A DNA stretch of 64,000 nt from Moorena sp. SIOASIH (GTDB lineage: Bacteria; Cyanobacteriota; Cyanobacteriia; Cyanobacteriales; Coleofasciculaceae), in NCBI RefSeq assembly GCF_010671925.1, contig NZ_JAAHIH010000004.1:1-64000 (forward strand). Reading direction: 5' to 3'. Positions 42,641 to 51,037 of the stretch are shown here, one piece after another. The translations under genes were made by a program, and so were the position numbers. The notes under the pieces are model-generated. The model was given only the letters and a program-made list of their open reading frames with translations, had not been told where the DNA came from and searched no databases. The stretch's first letter is position 1, and each line of letters starts with the position of its first letter.

Positions 42641-43368
42641 GCTAGAGTGTATCTGTATAAGCATTTAAGGGTAACTTGTCAACTGCTATCCCTTCCTGAT
42701 TCAATTAATTTTTTTAAAAGTCTTGCTAGATAAATAAAAATCTAGTCAATTACCAAATTGATCACAAAATTTTAACAAAATATAAGTATCATTATAAGTG
42801 GCTACTTACTTTATTTTTAGATATTTTTTGCTGATTAATATTTATTTATTATTTTTTTAAAAAAATTAAATATACACGACACAATATAATTAATTAACTT
42901 AATTAACACAAGCATTGCTCACGAAAAAAAGCCGGAGATGTTATGAATAACGTATATACAGAATATATAAGACTAGATCAAGTCTCTACTATATTTATTA
43001 ATCAGGGATGGCATTACATTGGTTGAATACTGATTTTTACAGCTGACAGATAGTTAAGAGCTAAAAATTTTTGGGTTTAATACCAATAGGACTTACGCAA
43101 ATCCCTCAATTTAACGCTACACCTGTAGGGTGGGCAAGGTTTTGCCCACCCTACCCATGGAATTTGTGCGTAAGTCCTGACCAATACAAACCCCTGAAAT
43201 TACTATAGCAATACTAAATTATTTTAAAAATAAATGGACTTATTAAAAACTAGCTATTTATCCATTATCATCTGCCTTATGCATTCTGCATCCTGCCTTA
43301 AAGCAGCCGATTTATTTCACGAATAAGATAGGATTGCTATAGTTAGTTCTAAACAGAAAGGTAGGTAT
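42641..43368. other. AT-rich non-coding stretch with a MITE
   Basis: About 450 bases of very AT-rich DNA (runs of A and T at 42700-42880) with no gene, then a palindromic MITE at 43088-43178. Two short ATTCTGCATCCTG units precede the nuclease gene. Confidence 0.6.
43088..43178. mobile_element. 91-bp palindromic MITE
   Basis: Outer inverted ends AGGACTTACGCAAAT and ATTTGTGCGTAAGTCCT enclose a second inverted repeat, GTAGGGTGGGCAA ... TTGCCCACCCTAC. ACCAAT occurs directly on each side and could be a target duplication. Confidence 0.7.
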
Positions 43369-45510
43369 ATGACAAATCGAATCATACGTCCCATATACGA
43401 CATCCAAGGTGAAGGTCATATCTCACCATTTGTTGGTCAGTCTGTCACCACTACAGGTATTGTGACTGGGGTAGCGAGCAACGGCTTCTACCTACAAAAC
43501 CCTTATGGAGATAATAATGATGCCACCTCAGATGGAATTTTTGTCTTTACCAATTCTGCTCCTAGCCTCAGAATCGGTGACGAGGTGCAAGTGAGTGGTG
43601 ATGTCCAAGAATTTCGGCTTAGTAACCGTTCCGATGACTTAACCCTGACTCAAATTACTAACCTGACTAATATTAGGGTCTTATCATCGAACAACCCTTT
43701 ACCTACTGCGGTGGTTATCGGTGAAGACCGTACAGTACCTACAGAAATTATTGATGATGATGGTTTAACTGACTTCAATGAAGCTACTGATAGCATTGAC
43801 TTCTACGAAAGCCTAGAAGGGATGCGGGTGCAAATCAATAATGCTGTAGCGGTTGCTCCCACTAATAGGTTTGGTGAAATTTGGACGGTTCCAGGTGATG
43901 TCAATCCTACTGGTGTTAATAATCGTGGTGGCATTACCATTAGTGACGGTGACTTCAATCCAGAACGAATTCAGATTGATGACACTCTATTGAATGGCAC
44001 CTCTCCTATAGTTAATGTCGGTGACGAGCTCGGTACTGTAACAGGGGTACTTAGCTACAGTTTCGGTAACTTTGAACTCCAGTCTACTGAACCAATTCGT
44101 GCTACATCAGGTAACCTAACGCCAGAGATAACTAATTTAGTCAGTAGTGCAAATCAAGTTACGATTGCTAGCTTCAATGTCGAAAACCTCGACCCCAATA
44201 GTCAAGATCGGGATGATGATATTGGTGATGGTAAATTTAATGCGATCGCATTTCAACTGATCAATAATCTCCAATCCCCCGATATCATTGCTCTGCAAGA
44301 GGTTCAAGACAATAACGGAACTATAGACGATGGTAATGTGGATGCTAGAAAAACCTACCAAACTCTGATTAATGCCATAGTTGCTACTGGTGGACCTCAG
44401 TACTCCTTCTTTGATATCCCCCCTGTGGACGGTCAGGATGGAGGTCAACCTGGTGGTAATATCCGCGTCGGTTACCTCTACAACCCTAACCGAGTTACCA
44501 TCAACGCTGATTCTGCTCAACGTATTGGTGTTGGTAAGACGGCTTTCGATAATACCCGCAAGTCTTTGTTGACGGAGTTTGAGTTTAACGGTGAAACCAT
44601 CTCTGTTATTAATAATCACTTCTCTTCCAAGGGTGGTAGTGACCCTCTCTTTGGTGAGAATCAACCACCACACAACGGTCAGGAGGAGAAACGGAATCAA
44701 CAAGCTCAAATCGTTAACGATTTTGTCGATACCATTCTGACTAATGACCCTGATGCCAATGTGGTAGTGCTCGGAGACTTCAATACGTTTGATTTTGAAA
44801 AACCACTGGAAACTCTTAAGGGAGCTCACAATTCAGTGCTGACCAATCTGACGGAAACGTTACCAGAGGATGAGCGTTACACATTTATTTTTGAAGGGAA
44901 CTCTCAGGCACTTGACCACATTTTAGTCAGTGATAACCTAGTTAATGCTCGTGCTGAGTATGACATTGTCCACGTCAACAGTGAGTTTGCTGACCAAGCT
45001 AGCGACCATGACCCAATTTTGGCTCGCTTTACCTTACCTGAGCCAACTATTATCAATGGCACCGCAGGTAGTGAGAAGCTGACTGGTACTGATAAAAATG
45101 ACATTATCACTGGTTTCCAAGGTCGAGATCTGCTCACTGGTGGTGGTGGTAATGATCAGTTTGTCTACACTTCACAGCGAGATGCTGGTGATCTGATCAC
45201 CGACTTTGAAATGGGAAGTGAAAAAATTGTTCTTACTGAGTTATTTAATAATAACGGAATTACAGTTGCTAATTATGCAGATGCGATTAATCGGGGCTTT
45301 CTGAGTTTTGCTTCACAGGAGAATTATGCTGTTGTTTTGTTTGACAAAGATGGCTCTGGTGACAGCAATTATCAAGGGGTGTTCAGGAAATTAGAACAGG
45401 AATTTCCGTTTCCTTCTTTAAATACTAATTCAGATGGAAGTCAGATATTTCTGGTTCTCGAAAATGTTGATGTTGTTGAGCTACATGATGCTAGTAATTT
45501 TGTGTTCTAA
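43369..45510 (+). CDS. Secreted endonuclease/exonuclease/phosphatase-family nuclease with RTX tail
   Basis: A 713-residue protein. An N-terminal OB-fold-like domain (about 10-110, VTTTGIVTGVASNGFYLQNP) is followed by an exonuclease-endonuclease-phosphatase domain (about 260-560) with NVENLDP, ALQEVQDN (metal Glu), NHFSSKGG, VVLGDFNTF and SDHDPILARF (catalytic His/Asp). The C-terminus has a Ca2+-binding RTX nonapeptide (RDLLTGGGGNDQF) and a following beta domain, typical of type I secretion substrates; no N-terminal signal is present. Similar to ExeM/NucH-type extracellular nucleases. It probably degrades extracellular DNA for nutrient or biofilm turnover. Confidence 0.85.
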   Translation: MTNRIIRPIYDIQGEGHISPFVGQSVTTTGIVTGVASNGFYLQNPYGDNNDATSDGIFVFTNSAPSLRIGDEVQVSGDVQEFRLSNRSDDLTLTQITNLTNIRVLSSNNPLPTAVVIGEDRTVPTEIIDDDGLTDFNEATDSIDFYESLEGMRVQINNAVAVAPTNRFGEIWTVPGDVNPTGVNNRGGITISDGDFNPERIQIDDTLLNGTSPIVNVGDELGTVTGVLSYSFGNFELQSTEPIRATSGNLTPEITNLVSSANQVTIASFNVENLDPNSQDRDDDIGDGKFNAIAFQLINNLQSPDIIALQEVQDNNGTIDDGNVDARKTYQTLINAIVATGGPQYSFFDIPPVDGQDGGQPGGNIRVGYLYNPNRVTINADSAQRIGVGKTAFDNTRKSLLTEFEFNGETISVINNHFSSKGGSDPLFGENQPPHNGQEEKRNQQAQIVNDFVDTILTNDPDANVVVLGDFNTFDFEKPLETLKGAHNSVLTNLTETLPEDERYTFIFEGNSQALDHILVSDNLVNARAEYDIVHVNSEFADQASDHDPILARFTLPEPTIINGTAGSEKLTGTDKNDIITGFQGRDLLTGGGGNDQFVYTSQRDAGDLITDFEMGSEKIVLTELFNNNGITVANYADAINRGFLSFASQENYAVVLFDKDGSGDSNYQGVFRKLEQEFPFPSLNTNSDGSQIFLVLENVDVVELHDASNFVF

Positions 45511-45524
45511 TCTAGAATTATGTT

Positions 45525-45625
45525 TGATTTTAAAGGTTGAAGGTTGTGAGGTTGGAGGTTAGCAAGTTGAAGGTTATTTGGTTGAAGGTTGAAGGTTAGC
45601 AGGTTGAAGGTTATTTGGTTGAATA
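45525..45625. repeat. GGTTGAA-type minisatellite, short copy
   Basis: Five or so degenerate units related to the array at 9820-10270, between the nuclease gene and the convergent antiporter gene. A CTACTCC heptamer run is at 45772-45800. Confidence 0.85.
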
Positions 45626-45815
45626 ATCTTTATCCTGTTCCAAATAATATTTAAGGTTTTTGAGCTGATTTTCGGTGCTTATCAAGGGCTACAATGACTT
45701 TGCCTAATGTTAGAGTTGGTAGCCTACTAATAACACCTCTTGCAAAAGTCTAAAACTATTGCTAGCTTGCCTACTCCCTGCTCCCTACTCCCTACTCCCT
45801 AAAACCTAAAACCTA

Positions 45816-47090
45816 TCATTTGCGCCAAGACAAACGAACAGGCATTTCCGACCGTGGCATCAATTCTGGGATCTCATGGGTAGCTTTAAACCTTGCCATG
45901 CGCTTACCATACCAGTTAGCTCCTGGAAAAGCCGTTAAACCATGAGCAAAAACACTAATCAATACAGTTACTACCATAGTGCTAAACATCACTTCACTAC
46001 CCTGAATTCCATCCCCCTCTAAAATTAGTAAACCATACAATATTGAAGCCACTCCCCTCGGTCCAAACCAGCCCAGAAATAAGATAGTATACCAACGCAA
46101 CTTCATACCAATCACGCTAATAGCAACCCCTACCATCCGAGCAATGGTCAGAGTAGCAACGGCGTATAATACCATCTGCCAATTGACGCTATCGAGAGCA
46201 GGAAACACCATCATTGAGCCATAAATCATAAAAATCAGCAGCACCAGCAACTGTCCCTCTGCTTCTCCAAACTCATACAAACAATCACAAATTGATGGAG
46301 CTGTATTCCCTAGGGTTAAGCCAGCACAAAACGCCGCAATAAAACCATTTCCCCCCACTAATTCTGCAATCGCATAAGCACATAAAGACAGTCCTAATAC
46401 CGATAAATCTTCAAAACTATGAGTAATCCACTTGTAGCGAACACTCTGTGACACCAAGTAACCGCCAATATAGCCAACTGCTACCCCAACGATTGGCCCG
46501 AGAATAACTTGCATTGCAGCAAAGCGAAACCAAAAGCTTGCTGTTCCCGTCCCTTCCATTGTTCCAGCTAAGGAAAGGAAAATTAATAGAATCGGTAAAC
46601 AAATACCATCATTCAAACCACTTTCAACATTGAGGGATTGACGAATACAAATCGGAACACGAGGACTGCTGACCACCGCTTGTCCTAAAGCCGCATCAGT
46701 GGGAGCCAGAATTGTTGCCAAGGCTGCTGCTTCCCAGAATTCTAACCTACCTCCAAGCAACAGTACTGCCAAAATTGTTCCTAGGATAATTGTCAGTGGT
46801 AGACCAATACCTAACAGACGTACCGGTAAATTGTACTCGTGACGCAACAGTTTAAGATTAATCCGAGAAGCATCAGTGAACAAAACCAGAATCAAGGTAA
46901 ATTCAGCAATTATCCCAACAAGCTCATGCTCTACCTCCAGATTCAATAAACCCAACAATTGCGGACTCAATAAAAGTCCAAAGGTAACAAAAGCCATCGG
47001 TGGAGTAATCACACTTTTCTCAATGCGCCCAGAAATTAAACCAAAGCCGAGAATAAATAGGGCAATAATCGCAAATAGTTCAGTGTTCAT
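45816..47090 (-). CDS. Cation:proton antiporter (CPA1/NhaP-type)
   Basis: A 424-residue integral membrane protein with about 12 hydrophobic segments. Motifs for CPA1 antiporters: APTDAALGQAVV in TM4-5 region, NVESGLNDGICLP (the ND-type ion-binding pair) and WFGPRGVASILYG. It exchanges Na+ or K+ for H+ across the membrane and would help pH or salt homeostasis in a marine cell. The start codon ATG 47090 precedes a hydrophobic first helix directly. Complete. Confidence 0.9.
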   Translation of the reverse strand: MNTELFAIIALFILGFGLISGRIEKSVITPPMAFVTFGLLLSPQLLGLLNLEVEHELVGIIAEFTLILVLFTDASRINLKLLRHEYNLPVRLLGIGLPLTIILGTILAVLLLGGRLEFWEAAALATILAPTDAALGQAVVSSPRVPICIRQSLNVESGLNDGICLPILLIFLSLAGTMEGTGTASFWFRFAAMQVILGPIVGVAVGYIGGYLVSQSVRYKWITHSFEDLSVLGLSLCAYAIAELVGGNGFIAAFCAGLTLGNTAPSICDCLYEFGEAEGQLLVLLIFMIYGSMMVFPALDSVNWQMVLYAVATLTIARMVGVAISVIGMKLRWYTILFLGWFGPRGVASILYGLLILEGDGIQGSEVMFSTMVVTVLISVFAHGLTAFPGANWYGKRMARFKATHEIPELMPRSEMPVRLSWRK

Positions 47091-47127
47091 GAAATTTATC
47101 TAAGTCCTGAGTGCGTCAGTGTTATAG

Positions 47128-47190
47128 CAAAGGGAACAGGGAGCAGGGACTAGGGAGTAGGGAGCAGGGAGTAGGGAGCAGGGACTAGGT
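47128..47190. repeat. (GGGAGCA/GGGAGTA)n array
   Basis: About eight GGGA(G/A)CA, GGGACTA and GGGAGTA heptamers between the antiporter and protease genes. Confidence 0.9.
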
Positions 47191-47216
47191 AACTTCGTAT
47201 CAAAAATTCTCACAAT

Positions 47217-47885
47217 TCATTTAGGATTGTTATACAAAAGTCTACTTTTACCACCCAAGCCAATCAGCCAGATCACAACAAACAACCAGTGAATGACTAC
47301 AGCTGTCCAGATGGAGCCACTTTGAAGATAAGCAATAGTACAAATAATTCCCAAAAGCGTAGCTAGGAAGAGAAACATAGGTTGAAAAAATGTTTCCCTT
47401 GCCGCCGGATAGAAGGTGATAGCATTCAGCGGATGATAGATAACAAAAATGACTAAACTTACTGTAGACCAAGCGTATATTGAAATTAAGGAAGGGTTTT
47501 CTGAGGGATGAGGTAATAATAAAACCCGGAAAAATATCTCTTCAAGTATTGCTGGTGTAAACAGAGCAGTTATCATAATCTTTACCACTATAGGCCAAGA
47601 GGTTTTGACCTTAACAGCACTTACATCACTTTCTATGAGTAAGGGAGATAATGGGGCATCATGATCAGTTTCCTTTGAGAAGGGGGATAATGGGGTTTCC
47701 TCAATAGTAAGTAAGTTCTGATCCAGTTGCAGAAAGCCGTTCCGTAAACCAATCGGTAAAGCAATTAAACCATAGATCACGATTAAGATAACTACAATAA
47801 CCCAAGCTTTCCCATCAGGAAACGTTAACATCCCAGCCATCAAGCGCTCGGTAACTCTTTCAGCAAATTTGGCTAACATCTCCAT
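47217..47885 (-). CDS. CPBP-family intramembrane metalloprotease
   Basis: A 222-residue membrane protein with about five TM segments. The Abi/CAAX motifs are present: EEIFFR (EExxxR, near residue 115), FVIYHPLNA (FxxxH) and VVIHWLFVV (HxxxB). This family includes CAAX-processing Rce1-type peptidases and proteins of unknown substrate. A soluble insertion rich in charged residues (about 76-95, LSPFSKETDHDAPLSPLL) contains two near-identical PLSP segments. Stop codon 126 bases from the antiporter start, same strand. Confidence 0.85.
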   Translation of the reverse strand: MEMLAKFAERVTERLMAGMLTFPDGKAWVIVVILIVIYGLIALPIGLRNGFLQLDQNLLTIEETPLSPFSKETDHDAPLSPLLIESDVSAVKVKTSWPIVVKIMITALFTPAILEEIFFRVLLLPHPSENPSLISIYAWSTVSLVIFVIYHPLNAITFYPAARETFFQPMFLFLATLLGIICTIAYLQSGSIWTAVVIHWLFVVIWLIGLGGKSRLLYNNPK

Positions 47886-47916
47886 AGTGACATCTCCATA
47901 GTGACATCTCTATAAC

Positions 47917-48063
47917 GTAAGCATTCAGCCGTCAGCCATCAGTAGTCAGTAGTCAGTGTTTAGTAGTCAGTTGTGAGCGGTCAAGCCTTGGCCTTTGGCA
48001 CCTCAAGTACCATGCACGTAGCCCATTAGCTGATACGCGACACGCTGATAGCTGATAGCTTAC
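47917..48063. repeat. TIR-bounded repeat element (GTAAGCATTCAGC family)
   Basis: Starts GTAAGCATTCAGCCGTCAGC and ends GCTGATAGCTTAC; the interior has CAGTAGT repeats. CTCTATAAC occurs on the outer side of both ends in inverted orientation. Confidence 0.7.
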
Positions 48064-48096
48064 TCTATAACTAGTAACATAAGCATGTTAATACTT

Positions 48097-48642
48097 CTAA
48101 AGATTTACCAAACCATGACGCGATCGCATAAATTTAATCACTCCAGGTTCAGACCCTCCAGTAATCTTAATAAATCCATTTTTTTCCAAAACTCGGATAG
48201 ATGGAATCAATTCCGGTAATGTCTCTGCTATCACTCCCTCAATTGTGACATGGGAAAACGCCCAACTATTCAGTGCATTAACTGCTTCCGTAGCGTATCC
48301 AAACCTTTGAAACTCTGGTAACACAGAATAGCCGATTTATACCATACCATCCGGGGTAGCTTGTCCCTTAAAACCACCAATACCGATTAATACTCGTTCA
48401 TTTTTCCTCTTGTCTAGAAGAACAAAATACCAGCACCACCAACCAATCTGATCCGAGCCCTCCCTTAACCGTTGTGCAGTAAATTCCATAGTGCCAGCAT
48501 GATGGCCTTCTGGGGGCCAAGCTTTTGGAATGTGAGCATCAATTAAAGCAGTAAACCGTGAGGGAGTCATTTCTGATTGCACCAGTTCTGGTGTACCGGC
48601 AATAAGTTCCAATCGATCGGTGGTGATGCTGATGTAAGTCAA
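48097..48642 (-). pseudogene. GNAT-family acetyltransferase, single nonsense mutation
   Basis: A 182-codon frame interrupted only by a TAA at 48339-48337. Before it: MTYISITTDRLELIAGTPEL ... ERVLIGIGGFKGQATPDGMV. After it: IGYSVLPEFQRFGYATEAVN (the acetyl-CoA-binding Q/RxxGxA-type loop) ... SIRVLEKNGF. The family consensus at the stop is V-E-I-G-Y, so a GAA to TAA change is likely. Otherwise the gene is undamaged; a sequencing error or read-through would restore it. Confidence 0.8.
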
Positions 48643-48754
48643 GGTTTAAAATTCCCCATATCCAATGTTTAAAAAAGTTTAATTTAATGGTTTAATCAAC
48701 GTTTAAATTTTGCTTTTATTAACATCATTTTTTTATTTTTAACCATAATTCATA

Positions 48755-48916
48755 CTTAAGCTATCAGCTATAAGCTATCAGCTGATGGGCTATGGGTAAG
48801 CTACAATGACAGCTTTTCAATAAAACAGGTAACCTTCATTTAATCTGATTTAAGTCTGCACCTCAAGTAGCTTCAGCTAAAGGCTGACGGCTGAATGCTG
48901 ACGGCTGAATGCTTAC
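48755..48916. repeat. TIR-bounded repeat element (GTAAGCATTCAGC family)
   Basis: Left end CTTAAGCTATCAGC and right end GCTGAATGCTTAC, with AT-rich interior. It abuts the 3' end of the EamA gene. Confidence 0.65.
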
Positions 48917-48918
48917 AT

Positions 48919-49986
48919 TCATACTCCCTTAAATCCGACTTCCATTTCTTTAGTCGATTCTCTCACAATTAGAGTATCAGTTTTAGGAAGCTTGCGAGAA
49001 ATACCAATTTGATTCAGGACAATGCCGCAAATAATTACAGCACCCCCAATATATTGAGCTATTGTTGGTACTTCTGAGAGAATCAAGTAAGCTGCTAAAA
49101 TCCCCGCTACTGGACTAAAGGAACTTGCCAGAGAAACATCGGATGCGCTAGTAGTCTTCAAACCCTTAAACCAACAGAGTTGACCCCCTACTACAATCAC
49201 AGACCCATAGAGGAGCATCCATTGCCAGACAAAGGGTGAGAAAACATTCATAAAGTGACCTAGTCCAAATAACTTAATCACCACAATAAAGAAAATGACT
49301 GTACCTGTAGCAGTTCTGAACACCGTAAAGATTCCCAGAGGAATTTGGCGCAGCTTGACTTTACTAATAATCGTAGAAATTGCTAATGCGATCGCACCTG
49401 CTGCTGCCATCAATTCACCGACACCAATCCTAAAGCCTCCCGCCATACTAATCATGTTTTCCTGGGGAGGCTGAAGCACAATAGTCAGGATTACACCAAT
49501 AAATGAAATAATCGCACCACCTACTACCCAACGATTTACCCGTTCTTTGAGAAGTAAAACTGACAAAGCCAAAGCAAGAGGAGGCTCAATGCGTCCAATC
49601 AGCACTACATTATTAACAGCAGTGCGCTCAAGAGCGATAAATATCAGAGATGGTGCCAGTGCTCCTGACAAAACTGCAACACCCAGTAACCCTAACCAAT
49701 CTGTTCCAGAGAGTTGTCTTATGGACCGAAAATTCCACTGTCGTCCATAAATAGCAATCAACGCTAGCAACGCGCAGAGATTGCCAACAAACAAAACATT
49801 ACAGAACGAAATAGGATTTCTACCATCAATTAAATTATCTGCACCCAGGTCAGTGAGCTTACGAATAACCGAATTTGCTGCTGCAAAAATTAGGATAGCG
49901 ATCAATAAGTAACCACGCCCTGGAATCCGATTCAACCAATCTGTTGTTTTAGCAATGAAACTTGACATAGACGTTGACAATAGCAA
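48919..49986 (-). CDS. EamA/DMT-family transporter
   Basis: A 355-residue protein with 10 predicted TM helices in two EamA halves. Typical segments are GALAPSLIFIALERTAVNNV, IGRIEPPLALALSVLLLKER (end of first half) and SLASSFSPVAGILAAYLILSE (second half). Drug/metabolite exporters of this kind move amino acids or metabolites; the substrate is not predictable. Start may be Met 7 (49968), which better fits the family length. Confidence 0.88.
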   Translation of the reverse strand: MLLSTSMSSFIAKTTDWLNRIPGRGYLLIAILIFAAANSVIRKLTDLGADNLIDGRNPISFCNVLFVGNLCALLALIAIYGRQWNFRSIRQLSGTDWLGLLGVAVLSGALAPSLIFIALERTAVNNVVLIGRIEPPLALALSVLLLKERVNRWVVGGAIISFIGVILTIVLQPPQENMISMAGGFRIGVGELMAAAGAIALAISTIISKVKLRQIPLGIFTVFRTATGTVIFFIVVIKLFGLGHFMNVFSPFVWQWMLLYGSVIVVGGQLCWFKGLKTTSASDVSLASSFSPVAGILAAYLILSEVPTIAQYIGGAVIICGIVLNQIGISRKLPKTDTLIVRESTKEMEVGFKGV

Positions 49987-50211
49987 AGTTTAAATGACAG
50001 GGTAAGCGCAAGAATCAATAAGCCTAGGCTTATTGATAAAAAAACCGCGCCATTCTCAACAAATTAATTCTATTGCGAGTACATTTCTACGAGATTATAG
50101 GGGTTTCGAGCCACGATCAACCGATATCCATTCAATCCACATTATGGGCAATTTTTTCTTGCGCTTACCCTGGTTTCAATGAATTATATCGTGTCCAGAT
50201 GTACCATCGAT

Positions 50212-50640
50212 TCAAAATGAGACACAGTTTATCTCATCAAGACGCATAACTGAGTCTTGTTGGAATTGTGACTTATAGGCGGCACGGATATCTTCAATAG
50301 CTTGCTCTGCCTTTGCAGAGCGCTTATAAAGGATCATCACCATACGGGACTCCTCCTGTATTGTCTTGTCTGTTTTAGCATCTCGCCATTGTCCTGATAT
50401 TTTGTCAATGCTTAGCCCATCTGGAAATCGAGGGCTTATTACATTATCAAGGAACTTTTGCCATACTAGAGGTTCCACTTTTCCGCCACCAGGGATGTTT
50501 AAACCAAAATAGAGTTCAACCTTAGACATGGTTTGGCCTTCTACTGGACAAGATGATGATGCGAGATTGCTTTGAGGGAAAGTCAACAAAAATAATATAA
50601 AAATTACTACCACACAAATGAAGTTACTTAATGTTTTCAT
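50212..50640 (-). CDS. DUF3574 secreted protein
   Basis: A 142-residue protein with a signal peptide (about 1-27, hydrophobic IFILFLLTFPQSNLA). I chose ATG 50640 because the signal starts there. The DUF3574 core has VELYFGLNIPGG, FLDNVISPRFPDGLSI, GQWRD and SRMVMILYK. Two Cys (SSCPVEG and the terminal NCVSF) could form a disulfide. Function unknown. Confidence 0.8.
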   Translation of the reverse strand: MKTLSNFICVVVIFILFLLTFPQSNLASSSCPVEGQTMSKVELYFGLNIPGGGKVEPLVWQKFLDNVISPRFPDGLSIDKISGQWRDAKTDKTIQEESRMVMILYKRSAKAEQAIEDIRAAYKSQFQQDSVMRLDEINCVSF

Positions 50641-50802
50641 AGTTAGACAATTAGCTCTTATATCACTATAGCACCATAGCATAATTTAACGTTTATTTAT
50701 GCCCACCTACTTAATTGAGCCAGAGTTAGGTAATAACTATACCGGTAGGATGGGTTAATAAAGCACCCTAGCACTGACGTTTTAAATAAAAGTATTGTCC
50801 CT

Positions 50803-51022
50803 GAGGGGGTGACATGAGCCCCAAAAAGCTTACTTTATAAGGCTTTGATGCCAATGGGCTCATGGAAGATACAGTCCCAAATTGACCTTATGAATGATTT
50901 TCTGGAAGCTCAAACCCTTATAAATACGTCCAAATTCAGCCCAAAACAGAATGTATCTTTTTGTAAATTATGGGTTGAAATGATTACTCAGTAAGGATTT
51001 CAGCTTGCATGTCACCCCCCCA
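50803..51022. mobile_element. About 220-bp element with inverted GGGGGTGACATG ends
   Basis: Ends GGGGGTGACATGAG and TGCATGTCACCCCCC are inverted. It lies directly at the 3' end of the GH63-type gene. Its right end is related to 61533-61572 (CAGTAAGGATTT ... TCACCCCCCCAGG). No coding capacity. Confidence 0.6.
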
Positions 51023-51037
51023 GGTATTGTCCACAAA

